From contig NZ_SGIT01000001.1 of assembly GCF_004208525.1 (NCBI RefSeq), positions 1 through 64,000 on the forward strand: a DNA stretch of 64,000 bases, written 5' to 3'. The notes beneath the pieces were generated by a model. The model was given only the letters and a program-made list of their open reading frames with translations. It was not told the origin of the DNA and searched no databases. This DNA comes from Sphingobacterium corticibacterium. Lineage in GTDB: Bacteria > Bacteroidota > Bacteroidia > Sphingobacteriales > Sphingobacteriaceae. Below, one piece after another: positions 26,015 to 35,772 of this stretch (the stretch's first letter is position 1; each line of letters opens with the position of its first letter). Made by a program: the position numbers and the translations under genes.

Positions 26015-27433
26015 GTGAAACGAAGAACCTTTATTCAAAACTCGGCTATACTTGGAGCAGGTATGTTAGCCCACAATTTTTCTTTTGGCAACCCTAGTCA
26101 GGTATTTCCCATTGTAAGGGTTAGCGAGAAAGACCGACACTTTAAAAGCCCGGTCATTGAGGAACTCATTAAAGAGTTCCAAACTAATGTCGCAGACAAG
26201 GAGTTGGGCTGGCTGTTCAACAATTGTTTGCCGAATACGTTGGACACGACTATTTATGATGAATCAACCTCACAACAAAAGCTGACTTATGTCATTACAG
26301 GAGATATTGATGCGATGTGGCTGCGGGATAGTAGTGCGCAGGTATGGCCGTATCTACCTTTTATGCGAAAGGACAAGCACCTTCAGAACCTAATTCTCGG
26401 GTTGATCAACAAACAGTCCAAGTGTATCAATATCGACCCATATGCCAACGCGTTCTATAACGACCCGACGAAAAAGGGCGAATGGTTTTCTGATCATACC
26501 GATATGAAGCCTGGTATCCACGAGCGTAAATGGGAGATTGATTCACTCTGTTATCCAATACGCCTCGCTTATGCCTATTGGAAGGAAACAAAAGATGCGA
26601 CCCCCTTTGACAACGAATGGGTGCGAGCGCAAGAAAATATCTATAAGACATTTGTCGAGCAACAACGCAAGGAAAACTTAGGTCCTTATAAATTCGAACG
26701 TACGACGTCGCGTGGAACAGATACCTTACAGGTAGACGGATATGGTTATCCTGTCAATCCAGTAGGTTTGATCTGTTCAAGTTTTCGCCCATCCGACGAC
26801 TGTAGTATATTCTTATTCTTGATCCCAGCCAATCTGTTTGCGGTAGTTAGCCTGCGACAGTCAGCTGAAATCTTACGTAAAGTCAAAAACAATACTGAAT
26901 TGGCGGCTAACATGGAATCATTGGCCAATGAAGTGGAGGATGCGGTTAACAAATATGGTATCATCGACCATCCAGTGCATGGACGTGTCTACGCTTACGA
27001 AGTAGACGGATTCGGTAGTTACTTGATGATGGACGATGCCAATGTACCTAGTCTGTTATCGTTACCTTATCTGGGTGCGGTCGACGTCAATGACGAGGTC
27101 TATCAACGTACCCGGCGCTTTGTGCTGTCGGAAAACAACCCGTTCTATTTCAAAGGAAAGGTAGCTGCTGGTGTCGGTGGACCACATATTGGCCGTGATA
27201 TGATATGGCCTATGGCACTGATTATTCAAGCGCTAACGTCCACAAGTGATTCCGAAATTCGTCAATGTATACAGACATTGAAAAACACGCATGGTGACAC
27301 CGGATTTATGCACGAATCGTTCCATAAGGATGATCCGAAGAAGTTTACCCGACACTGGTTTGCTTGGACAAACACTTTATTCGGTGAATTATTATGGAAG
27401 GTGTACCAAGAGAAACCGGAGTTGTTACGTTAA
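26015..27433 (+). CDS. Glycoside hydrolase family 125, exo-alpha-1,6-mannosidase
   Basis: 472 residues starting at GTG (26015). N-terminus KRRTFIQNSAILGAGMLAH is a Tat-like signal (RRTF followed by a hydrophobic stretch). Family 125 signatures: TGDIDAMWLRDSSAQVWPYL, GVGGPHIGRDMIWPM and TRHWFAWTNTLFGELLWK. Known GH125 enzymes are metal-independent inverting exo-alpha-1,6-mannosidases acting on fungal mannan and host N-glycan cores. A periplasmic location is likely, trimming imported manno-oligosaccharides. First large gene of the locus; the next gene begins 35 bp later. Confidence 0.93.
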   Translation: MKRRTFIQNSAILGAGMLAHNFSFGNPSQVFPIVRVSEKDRHFKSPVIEELIKEFQTNVADKELGWLFNNCLPNTLDTTIYDESTSQQKLTYVITGDIDAMWLRDSSAQVWPYLPFMRKDKHLQNLILGLINKQSKCINIDPYANAFYNDPTKKGEWFSDHTDMKPGIHERKWEIDSLCYPIRLAYAYWKETKDATPFDNEWVRAQENIYKTFVEQQRKENLGPYKFERTTSRGTDTLQVDGYGYPVNPVGLICSSFRPSDDCSIFLFLIPANLFAVVSLRQSAEILRKVKNNTELAANMESLANEVEDAVNKYGIIDHPVHGRVYAYEVDGFGSYLMMDDANVPSLLSLPYLGAVDVNDEVYQRTRRFVLSENNPFYFKGKVAAGVGGPHIGRDMIWPMALIIQALTSTSDSEIRQCIQTLKNTHGDTGFMHESFHKDDPKKFTRHWFAWTNTLFGELLWKVYQEKPELLR

Positions 27434-27468
27434 ATAACATCAATATCAACCAAATAAGCTATTACTTT

Positions 27469-30400
27469 ATGAACAAAACATGTATAATAATCCCGTTGCT
27501 TATTTATCTTTTTGGTTTTAGCGTCCATAGTTATGCTATAGAGGCAAAGCCAAGCAGGGAGAAGGCCGCTGGTTTAAACCAAACTACGTATACAGGGGTA
27601 GTAAAAGATGAATTAGGAAAGCCGATAGTAGGTGCTACTATCTCCGTACGAAACCGTTCCGTTAGCACCCAGACTGATGGCAGTGGGCAATTTTCTATCA
27701 CGGCCTCTTCGGGCGATGTCATTGAAGTCTCTTTTTTAGGGTATGCGCAGACGAACATTTCCTTGGGACAGCAGACTTTATTAAATATCACCTTGGATGA
27801 AGCTATAAATACGGAATTAGACGAAGTCATCGTTATCGGTTATGGAACCACTACCCGTCGACGTGTAGTAGGCGCTGTGGACAACGTCAATTCGGATATC
27901 ATTGAGAATAGACCTGTTTCCAACTTGACACAGGCCCTGCAAGGAACCATGCCCAGTGTGAATATTCAACAACGAAGCATGAATCCAAATGATAATACCA
28001 TGAATTTTAATATCCGGGGTATTGGAACCATGAATAATAACTCTCCGCTAATCGTGATCGATGGTTTGGTCTCTGATGGCGCTAGTTTAAATCGCTTGAA
28101 TCCCAATGATATTGAAAGCGCTTCCGTATTGAAAGATGCGGGTACAGCGGCAATCTATGGTTCTCGAAGTGCCAATGGCGTCCTGTTGGTCACCACCAAA
28201 AAGGGAAAGAAAAATCAAAAACCGACACTTCGCCTGAGTACGCAGACCGGTATCCAAACACCCGAAGTTCTTTTTAGACCGGTAGAAGGTTATCAAAATG
28301 CGACGTTGAAGAATTTGTCATTAACCAACGTCGGCGCCCAGCCACAATTTACACCGGAGCAAATTCGGGATTTATACGATCATCGCGCGGAAGAAGAATG
28401 GAATTATGATGCTATTCTTCAAGATGGACTCCAGCAAAACTATAACATCACGATGAGTGGAGGTAGTGAAAACACAACTTATCTGTTTTCCGGTGGGTTT
28501 TACGACCAAGAAAGTAACTTCGTCGGTGATTTTGGAATACAACGCTATAACCTACGAGCGAATGTTACTTCGGATATAAACGATCGTATTAAGATCAGTA
28601 GTATTTTAAACTATGCTCGAAATAACAATAAGGCCTCAACAGCGAGTAATGCTATTATCAATTCCTCGAGAGTCCCATCGTATTATTATTATCGTATGCA
28701 GGCTGATAACGGGAAATACCTCGTGAATAACGCATTGACCGATCAAAATCCATTGGCCGAACTCAGGGATGGGGGAAGTATTGACTCTGACAACGATTAT
28801 TTCAATGTCAATCTCGGATTGGATGTCAAGATCATCGATGGGCTGAAGTTGAAAGGCGTATTTGGTGCGGATTTGTTTTCTAATCATCGGTATACACGGC
28901 GCCTTCAAATACCGCTTTATTCAAGTCCAGATGCTACAACACCTTTGGTATTCGTGAATGCCGAACGAAACACGGAGGATTATAATGAAAAAACCTACCT
29001 GCTGAACTATCAGCTCTTATTGGATTATGATAAAACATTCGGCAACCACCAGGTTACTGGATTGTTCGGCGCAAGTAACGAATCCTACACACGTCGTGCC
29101 AATGAAATCCGGCTACGTTTTACGGATCCTATTTTGGGTGTTCCAGTTACAGAAACCGAAATATTGCCGGGTAGTTATGTTTCGCCACAGCAAACAACAG
29201 AGACTAGTTTAAACTCGTTGTTTGGACGTTTAGGATATTCGTTTGATCAAAAATATTTTATAGAAGGTAGTTTTCGTTACGATGGATCATCTAAATTTTT
29301 GAAAGCGAACAGATGGAGCTTTTTTCCATCGATATCGTTAGGCTGGCGATTGTCTGACGAGCTATTCATGGAAAATTACAGAGATAAAATAGGTGATGTG
29401 AAAATCAGAGGAACATATGGGCATCTCGGAAATCAGAATATTGACAATTATCAGTATCTTACTATATATACCGCGATTAATAACAGCTACGGTTTTAATA
29501 ATACCAGTGTATCCGGCGCTGGATTCCGCTATGGTAATGAGACTATTTCGTGGGAAACAACAAAATCCTTTAATATCGGTGCGGATCTTACTTTTTTCAA
29601 CCAACGCTTGAATGCCAGCTTAGATTATTTCAATAACAAGACTGTCGATATTTTAACCCCGCCGATTATCCCATCCGTTTTTGGAACTAATCTTGGGTAT
29701 TTGAATGTGGGAGAGATGGTTAACCGGGGTTGGGAGATTTCACTAAACTATGGTTTCGAAACGGGTAATGTAAGACACCGTGTCGGGGGTAATATCGGTG
29801 ATACCTTCAATAAAGTTATTCAATATCCCAATGATGAATTAATCTCATCAGCTGACAATGTTACGAACTTAATCCGTGTAGGCGTACCTTTCAGGTCTTA
29901 TTATGGCTATAGAACCGATGGTTATTTTCAAAGTATGCAGGAAATTGAGACGGCTGCACTACCTGTTGGGATGACTGCCGAAGACCTTAAGCCTGGGGAC
30001 GTCCGTTACGTAGATCGGAACCAAGATGGTGTTATTGATGCTAGGGACCGTTATGTGTTAGGTTCGGGTTTTCCAAGATATACATTTGGATTTACGTATG
30101 ATGTGTCTTACAAAGGATTTGATTTCAATATGTTGATACAGGGGGCTGCTAAACGTGATATGATGGTGCGAGGTGAATTGGTGGAGCCTTTTCATGCCAA
30201 TTATTCATTTGCCATGTACCAGCATCAACTGGATTATTGGACACCTACCAATACGAATGCCACCTGGCCGCGTTTGACTGCTGCTGGAGCACCGTCTACA
30301 GCGAATAATTACGGACGTGATTCTGATATTTATATGTTTGATGGGGCCTATGCACGACTTAAAAATATCCAATTAGGTTACACCATACCGCGTAATTACA

Positions 30401-30588
30401 GTGAGAAAATTGGTGTCGCCAGTATGCGATTATTTGTTAACGGACAAAACCTGTTGACGTTAAGTAAAAATTCTTGGATCGATCCGGAATCATCAGAATT
30501 TGACTCAAATATGGGCGGTAGCGCGAATAGCGCCCGTAATTATCCGACGTTAAAGTATTATGGTTTTGGTTTAGATATTCAATTTTAG
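27469..30588 (+). CDS. susC: SusC/RagA-family TonB-dependent transporter
   Basis: 1039 residues from the ATG at 27469; the frame is open further upstream into the end of the GH125 gene, but the signal peptide (CIIIPLLIYLFGFSVHSYA) begins here. Order: carboxypeptidase-regulatory-like N-terminal extension (TYTGVVKDELGKPIVGATIS), plug with DEVIVIGYGTTTRRRVVGAV and GTAAIYGSRSANGVLLVTTK, then the beta-barrel ending in GFGLDIQF. With its SusD partner it forms the outer-membrane pedal-bin importer for glycans. Context indicates alpha-mannan oligosaccharides. Confidence 0.96.
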   Translation: MNKTCIIIPLLIYLFGFSVHSYAIEAKPSREKAAGLNQTTYTGVVKDELGKPIVGATISVRNRSVSTQTDGSGQFSITASSGDVIEVSFLGYAQTNISLGQQTLLNITLDEAINTELDEVIVIGYGTTTRRRVVGAVDNVNSDIIENRPVSNLTQALQGTMPSVNIQQRSMNPNDNTMNFNIRGIGTMNNNSPLIVIDGLVSDGASLNRLNPNDIESASVLKDAGTAAIYGSRSANGVLLVTTKKGKKNQKPTLRLSTQTGIQTPEVLFRPVEGYQNATLKNLSLTNVGAQPQFTPEQIRDLYDHRAEEEWNYDAILQDGLQQNYNITMSGGSENTTYLFSGGFYDQESNFVGDFGIQRYNLRANVTSDINDRIKISSILNYARNNNKASTASNAIINSSRVPSYYYYRMQADNGKYLVNNALTDQNPLAELRDGGSIDSDNDYFNVNLGLDVKIIDGLKLKGVFGADLFSNHRYTRRLQIPLYSSPDATTPLVFVNAERNTEDYNEKTYLLNYQLLLDYDKTFGNHQVTGLFGASNESYTRRANEIRLRFTDPILGVPVTETEILPGSYVSPQQTTETSLNSLFGRLGYSFDQKYFIEGSFRYDGSSKFLKANRWSFFPSISLGWRLSDELFMENYRDKIGDVKIRGTYGHLGNQNIDNYQYLTIYTAINNSYGFNNTSVSGAGFRYGNETISWETTKSFNIGADLTFFNQRLNASLDYFNNKTVDILTPPIIPSVFGTNLGYLNVGEMVNRGWEISLNYGFETGNVRHRVGGNIGDTFNKVIQYPNDELISSADNVTNLIRVGVPFRSYYGYRTDGYFQSMQEIETAALPVGMTAEDLKPGDVRYVDRNQDGVIDARDRYVLGSGFPRYTFGFTYDVSYKGFDFNMLIQGAAKRDMMVRGELVEPFHANYSFAMYQHQLDYWTPTNTNATWPRLTAAGAPSTANNYGRDSDIYMFDGAYARLKNIQLGYTIPRNYSEKIGVASMRLFVNGQNLLTLSKNSWIDPESSEFDSNMGGSANSARNYPTLKYYGFGLDIQF

Positions 30589-30600
30589 CATATAAATAAA

Positions 30601-32238
30601 ATGAAAAGATTACTATATATAAAGCAAATCTGCCTGGCAGCGGTGTTACTGGCTTTTAGCAGTTGTAATACGTTGGATCCGATTCCGACCAATGATTTTA
30701 CAGACGCCAATTTTTGGACTTCATCCGAGAATGCCGAACTGGTCGTCAATATGGCTTACAACCAAATGTATTCTGCCGATAAGATGTGGAATGATGAGGC
30801 ATTAAGTGATAATATATTCGAGGGACGTGAGAATACAAACCAGCGTATCATCCGAAATGGTATTGCCGATCCTTCTCTTGGCCTCTTTGCCTCCGAATGG
30901 AAATGGGCGTATGAGGGAATCAAAACCTGCCATGTGTTTTTACAGTTTATCGATATTGTTCCCGGCATGACAGAACAGCACAAGGAAAGACGTAAAGCAG
31001 AGATTCGGTTCATAAGAGCCCATCTTTATTTTAGGTTGGTAAATTTCTATGGTGATGTGCCTTTCTTTACATCCGATGTATCGCTAGACGAGTCGCAGCG
31101 CGTACCTCGTACGTCGAAGGCACAGGTTTTGTCGTTTATTCATCAGGAACTGGATGAAATCACCTCACTTCTTCCCAGCCGTAATCAACTTTCAGTGGCA
31201 GATAATGGGAGAATCACCAGTGGCGCAGCAGTGGCATTTCAGGCTCGTGCATATTTGTACGAGAGTAATTGGCCAAAAGTCATTGAATATTGTGATAAGC
31301 TGATTAACCAAGGAGAGACGTTTGGTAATTATAGCTTATTTCCGAGTTATTCCGGCTTATTTGAAGCGGCAAACGAGTACAACCAGGAGGTGATTTTGGA
31401 TTATGCTCATGTTCCATCCGTAAAATATTGGAGCAAATATTACGATGCGGCTCCTTTATCGGCAGGAGCACGGCTCAACGCTTACGCTCCTTTACAAGAG
31501 CTAGTGGATAGCTATTTGACAACGAACGGTCTTACTGTACAAACTGACCCGACCTATAATGACAATAATCCCTATACGAACCGTGATCCTAGACTGGCAG
31601 CATCGGTGGTCTTTCATGGGGGGCAATGGACGAGTTTTGATGGAACTACCAAAACGATCTATATCAGGCCAGGTACTGGCGGGACCGCAGAGGAGCGAAT
31701 GGATGTTTATATAAACTCCAGCTCCAATTCTACCGCTACGGGATATTATATGCGGAAATATTATGATCAAACGGCGATTACCAATTATCAATCGGGATTG
31801 AATATCATCATGTACCGCTATGCCGATGTATTGTTGATGTATGCCGAAGCCGTAAATGAACAGAACGACATGGATGAAAATACGTGGAATAACACCATCG
31901 GTGCGCTAAGAGAAAGAGCCGGATTCACGAATCCGGCGGCACGCTCATATCCATCCACCGCTACGCAGTCTCAATTGCGGGAAATTATTCGTAACGAAAG
32001 AAGAAGTGAATTGGCATTGGAAGGGCTACGTTATTATGATATTATTCGTTGGAAGGCGGGAACTCAGTATCTGAATGGTTTTGTACATGGGGCTAAATTT
32101 GCTAATAGTGGCACAGCTTACATTCAATTGGATAACAGGAGATTCGATGAAAATAGAGACTACCTCTGGTCGGTGCCCAGAGCAGAGATGGATATCAATA
32201 ACAACTTAAGACCAAATAATCCGGGTTACGGAAACTAA
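30601..32238 (+). CDS. susD: SusD/RagB-family glycan-binding lipoprotein
   Basis: 545 residues. Lipoprotein signal with FSSC22. SusD features: TNDFTDANFWTSSENAELVV near the N-terminus, IRFIRAHLYFRLVNFYGDVP (TPR-like helices), and near the end NERRSELALEGLRYYDIIRW, the most conserved SusD segment. It sits on the outer face of the outer membrane as the lid of SusC and binds the glycan. 12 bp after susC, so cotranscribed. Confidence 0.96.
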   Translation: MKRLLYIKQICLAAVLLAFSSCNTLDPIPTNDFTDANFWTSSENAELVVNMAYNQMYSADKMWNDEALSDNIFEGRENTNQRIIRNGIADPSLGLFASEWKWAYEGIKTCHVFLQFIDIVPGMTEQHKERRKAEIRFIRAHLYFRLVNFYGDVPFFTSDVSLDESQRVPRTSKAQVLSFIHQELDEITSLLPSRNQLSVADNGRITSGAAVAFQARAYLYESNWPKVIEYCDKLINQGETFGNYSLFPSYSGLFEAANEYNQEVILDYAHVPSVKYWSKYYDAAPLSAGARLNAYAPLQELVDSYLTTNGLTVQTDPTYNDNNPYTNRDPRLAASVVFHGGQWTSFDGTTKTIYIRPGTGGTAEERMDVYINSSSNSTATGYYMRKYYDQTAITNYQSGLNIIMYRYADVLLMYAEAVNEQNDMDENTWNNTIGALRERAGFTNPAARSYPSTATQSQLREIIRNERRSELALEGLRYYDIIRWKAGTQYLNGFVHGAKFANSGTAYIQLDNRRFDENRDYLWSVPRAEMDINNNLRPNNPGYGN

Positions 32239-32255
32239 CAATAAATTATATACAG

Positions 32256-33401
32256 ATGAAAAAGTTAACAACGATATTATATGTTTTTATGACTTTACTG
32301 GTATTCGTGGTATCTTGTAAGTCAGACGATATGAATTACAAAGACGCGACCGTTACGGCAGTAAATACGCTATACGAACCCATAGACAATCGAACGATTA
32401 AGATTTTGAGTTCAAACACGGCGTCTGTTTATTTTGAATGGGAACGTGTCCGTGTAGAAGATTCGGGCGCCGCATTATACGAAGTTGTGTTCGATAAAAA
32501 GGGTAATAATTTCGAAGAGCCATTGTATAGAATGGTATCAGACAACAATGGTAATTCTAATGGGGCAACGATAACCCATCGTATATTGAATCGTATTGCC
32601 AGTATGGCGGGCGTTGCACCCGGTGAGACTGGTGAACTGATCTGGACGGTGGTGGCATCAAGGGGAATTAATACCGCAGTTTCCGCGGTTGTGCGTAATG
32701 TAAGTATTACTACACTCGATGGTTTTGTGGACATTCCGGAAGAGTTGTTTCTTACCGGAGAAGGAAGTGAGGCGGGGAATATGCTGACCGGCGCCATGCC
32801 TTTTAAATCGGTAGCGCCTGGAGAGTATGAGATATTTGCACAATTAACTACAGGAAGTACTTATCAGTTTGTGGACCGAAATCAAGGCACGCCAAGGGCG
32901 TTTTATAGCGATGGTAATCTGAAATTGATAGAATCGAATACAGATGAAAGCAGCATGACAGCCAAAACAGGTGTGTTCCGTATCCAGGTAGATTTCAATA
33001 CGGCTACTGTCGCAATGACCGAGATAAAAACACTGGGTTTATGGTTTTCTCCCGATAATAAAGTATTATGGAATTTGAATTATGAAGGAAAAGGCATTTG
33101 GTCAGGGTCTGGCATCGTAAACTTTAAACAAGAAGGATGGGGTCGTGATGAACGTTACAAGTTCCAACTGACGGTCAACGATGGGCAAGATCGGACAGTA
33201 CAATTAGGTACTTTGAACGGTACGGATTCTAAACCTACATCACAATCTCCTCCGTCTTATTATTTTGTGAAATGGATAGAAAGCCCGACACAATGGGACG
33301 ACAAATGGAAATTTGTAGATGCAGTCGACGGTAAATCACCTACCATTAAGGTTATCCTTCAAGGAGATAAAGAATATACACACTCGGTAACCGTAAACTA
33401 A
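32256..33401 (+). CDS. SusE-like surface glycan-binding lipoprotein
   Basis: 381 residues, lipoprotein signal ending VVSC21. The N-terminal domain (~30-160) resembles the SusE/SusF fibronectin-like domain (IKILSSNTASVYFEWERV). The C-terminal part has two beta-domains with repeated Trp and Gly motifs (e.g. TLGLWFSPDNKVLWNLNYEG, EGWGRDERYKFQL), as in starch- and mannan-binding SusE/F proteins. Expected to hold polysaccharide at the cell surface near SusC/D. No catalytic domain is visible. Located 17 bp after susD. Confidence 0.82.
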   Translation: MKKLTTILYVFMTLLVFVVSCKSDDMNYKDATVTAVNTLYEPIDNRTIKILSSNTASVYFEWERVRVEDSGAALYEVVFDKKGNNFEEPLYRMVSDNNGNSNGATITHRILNRIASMAGVAPGETGELIWTVVASRGINTAVSAVVRNVSITTLDGFVDIPEELFLTGEGSEAGNMLTGAMPFKSVAPGEYEIFAQLTTGSTYQFVDRNQGTPRAFYSDGNLKLIESNTDESSMTAKTGVFRIQVDFNTATVAMTEIKTLGLWFSPDNKVLWNLNYEGKGIWSGSGIVNFKQEGWGRDERYKFQLTVNDGQDRTVQLGTLNGTDSKPTSQSPPSYYFVKWIESPTQWDDKWKFVDAVDGKSPTIKVILQGDKEYTHSVTVN

Positions 33402-33408
33402 AAAAGAA

Positions 33409-34536
33409 ATGACTATGAAAACTTATGTATGGTTGTTTATAAGTGCCGGACTTATACTGTCATCTTGTCAAAAATTCGAAGATGAGTATGTATATGAAAC
33501 TGAAACCGTGGATAATTGGTCTGCGGTTGCAGACACAGCATCCGATGCGTTGATTGCCGCTTTTTGGAATGAAGAAGGCTATTTTAATTATGGAAGCGAT
33601 AATTCGGATGTAGGGTTTCAATATTGGCCGAATGCCCATGCAATGGATGTCGTGATTGATGCCTATGAACGGACTGGTGACCATAAATATTTAGCCTATT
33701 TTGATCCATGGTACGAAGGGGTTTTCGTGAAAAATGGGAACACCTATCTAAATCCGTTTTATGATGATATGCAATGGAATGCCCTGACGATGCTCCGTAT
33801 GTATGAGACGACCGATCAGGAGAAGTATTTGAACACCGTATTGTTCTTGTGGGAAGATATTATTGCCGGTTGGGAAGAAAGTTTCGCCGATGGTGGAATC
33901 TCCTGGGTTAAAAATCAACCGTATAGTAAAAATGCATGTTCCAATGGCCCAGCTAGTTTATTGGCAACTAGATTGTACCAATTGACACGGGAACAAGTGT
34001 ATTTGGATTGGGCGATTAAAATCTATGAATGGCAGAAGAACACCTTATATAATAGAAGCTCTGGTGCGGTCTATGATAATATTAATGGCAATACTGGCCA
34101 GATCAATACCGTAGCGCTTACCTACAATCAAGGAACGTTCTTAGGTACCGCCGTAAACTTATATGTAATTACCGGAGAAAGTTTATATCTCAACGATGCA
34201 CAGAAAATTGCAAATTTCACGGTTTCCAAATGTATTGATGGTGCTACCAACTTACTACGAAATGAGGGGCTGGGTGACAATGCTTTATTCAAAGGGATTT
34301 TTGTACGCTATTTTCTATACCTTTTGGATGTACAAGATCTCGATCAAGCGTACCGGAACAAATTTGAAAACTTCTTGACGCATAATGCCACTGAACTGTG
34401 GTTGAAAGGACGTAATATGCAAGGCAATCTATTTGGTCCGGCATGGGATCAAATTGCCCTAGGAAATGTACAATTGACGGCACAGGCGAGCGCATGTATG
34501 ACGATAGAAGCGAAAGCAAGGTTTATAAAAAAATAA
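33409..34536 (+). CDS. GH76 endo-alpha-1,6-mannanase, surface lipoprotein
   Basis: 375 residues (an alternative ATG at 33415 removes two). Lipoprotein signal ending LILSSC20. The (alpha/alpha)6 fold of GH76 is indicated by YFNYGSDNSDVGFQYWPNAH and by the catalytic pair D119-D120 in NPFYDDMQWNAL; NACSNGPASLLATRLYQLT is another family block. GH76 cuts the alpha-1,6-mannose backbone of yeast mannan. As a lipoprotein it may act on the cell surface, before import. It starts 7 bp after the SusE-like gene and ends 3 bp before the second GH76 gene. Confidence 0.92.
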   Translation: MTMKTYVWLFISAGLILSSCQKFEDEYVYETETVDNWSAVADTASDALIAAFWNEEGYFNYGSDNSDVGFQYWPNAHAMDVVIDAYERTGDHKYLAYFDPWYEGVFVKNGNTYLNPFYDDMQWNALTMLRMYETTDQEKYLNTVLFLWEDIIAGWEESFADGGISWVKNQPYSKNACSNGPASLLATRLYQLTREQVYLDWAIKIYEWQKNTLYNRSSGAVYDNINGNTGQINTVALTYNQGTFLGTAVNLYVITGESLYLNDAQKIANFTVSKCIDGATNLLRNEGLGDNALFKGIFVRYFLYLLDVQDLDQAYRNKFENFLTHNATELWLKGRNMQGNLFGPAWDQIALGNVQLTAQASACMTIEAKARFIKK

Positions 34537-34539
34537 GTT

Positions 34540-35709
34540 ATGATAAAATATTGCACGATAGTAATTTTAGTTTTTTTGACAGGAAGCGTTTTTTCCCAGG
34601 AGTCTTCATCAATGCGTGGATCAACATCAGTAGATATGTTGAAAGCTGCGGGTAGCTCTCTGGAAGTGATTCTAGAAAAATATGGGAGCAAAAAGACCTC
34701 TTTACTTCGGGAGAATTTTCCCGTGGATGAGCGTTACAAAGCAGACTATCTAGGCGATGGTGCCAGCGGTAAGCAGGAATATGCTTACCTCTGGCCCTAT
34801 TCAGGAGGTTTGTCTGCTACCGTTGCGCTCTATGAACACAGTGAAAGTAAAAAATATAAGTCCATCATTGATAAACGGCTCATCCCTGGATTAGAAGAAT
34901 ATTATGACGATAAAAGAAAGCCGGCAGGCTATGCTTCTTACATCTCATCTGCCCCCGTATCTGACCGTTTTTATGATGATAATATCTGGATTGGGATCGA
35001 CTTTACCAATCTCTATCTGTTAACAGGTGAGACGAAATACCTGGAAAAAGCAAAGATAGTTTGGGATTTCGTTTATAGCGGTCATGATGATTTATTGGGC
35101 GGTGGCATTTATTGGTGCGAGCAAAAAAAGACATCTAAAAATACCTGTTCGAATGCACCAGCGGCAGTTTTTGCACTTAAATTATATGAAGCGACTAAGG
35201 ACGGTAGGTATCTGGGAATGGGTAAATCCCTATATGAATGGACCAAGACCCATCTGCAAGATACAGATGGTGTCTATATGGATAATGTCCGCTTAGATGG
35301 TAGCGTAGATCGGGCAAAATATCCCTATAACTCGGGGCAGATGATCGAAGCTGCTGCTTTGTTGTATAAGATAACGAACGAACCGCGTTATCTTGAAGAA
35401 GCGCAGCAGGTTGCCAAAGCTTCTTTCCATCATTTTTTTGAGACAGATGGCTCACACCGGTTAAAAAATAATGATAATTGGTTTATCGCCGTCATGATGC
35501 GTGGATTTGTCCAGCTCTATAAATTAGACAATAATCCTACTTACTTACAAGCATTTCGTAAAAATCTAGATTTTGCATGGATGGCCAATAGAGATGAAAA
35601 TGGTCTTTTTTACAAGGATTGGAAAGGAGAGAAGAAGAATGAGAGAAAATGGTTACTAGACCAATTTGCTATTGTTGAAATGTTCGCGAATATTTTAGTT
35701 TTGAAATAA
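34540..35709 (+). CDS. Second GH76 endo-alpha-1,6-mannanase, secreted
   Basis: 389 residues. Signal peptide without a lipobox (~1-19, cut near SVFSQ), unlike the neighbour. The catalytic pair is D146-D147 in DRFYDDNIWIGIDF; further family blocks are GGGIYWCEQKK, NTCSNAPAAVFALKLYEAT and YPYNSGQMIEAAALLYK. The two GH76 proteins are clearly diverged, so they probably differ in location (periplasm versus surface) or chain-length preference. Last gene of the locus, followed by a 12-bp-stem hairpin. Confidence 0.92.
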   Translation: MIKYCTIVILVFLTGSVFSQESSSMRGSTSVDMLKAAGSSLEVILEKYGSKKTSLLRENFPVDERYKADYLGDGASGKQEYAYLWPYSGGLSATVALYEHSESKKYKSIIDKRLIPGLEEYYDDKRKPAGYASYISSAPVSDRFYDDNIWIGIDFTNLYLLTGETKYLEKAKIVWDFVYSGHDDLLGGGIYWCEQKKTSKNTCSNAPAAVFALKLYEATKDGRYLGMGKSLYEWTKTHLQDTDGVYMDNVRLDGSVDRAKYPYNSGQMIEAAALLYKITNEPRYLEEAQQVAKASFHHFFETDGSHRLKNNDNWFIAVMMRGFVQLYKLDNNPTYLQAFRKNLDFAWMANRDENGLFYKDWKGEKKNERKWLLDQFAIVEMFANILVLK

Positions 35710-35738
35710 ATTTTTGATTGAAGTGGGTGTGAAGATAG

Positions 35739-35768
35739 TGTAGAGACGCTACATCCAGCGTCTCTACA
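35739..35768. terminator. Perfect 12-bp hairpin between convergent genes; possible dispersed repeat
   Basis: tgtagagacgct (35739-35750) pairs with agcgtctctaca (35757-35768), loop acatcc. It lies 29 bp after the last GH76 stop and 4 bp before the M61 peptidase stop, so it may end both transcripts. The GTAGAGACGC arm resembles palindromic repeats that I recall being scattered in other bacterial genomes; copies elsewhere in this genome cannot be tested here. Confidence 0.65.
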
Positions 35769-35772
35769 TTAT

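Noticed and set aside
27394..27468. Longer start for SusC overlapping the GH125 end
   Set aside because: It would put 25 unrelated residues before a good signal peptide and overlap GH125; the ATG at 27469 is better.
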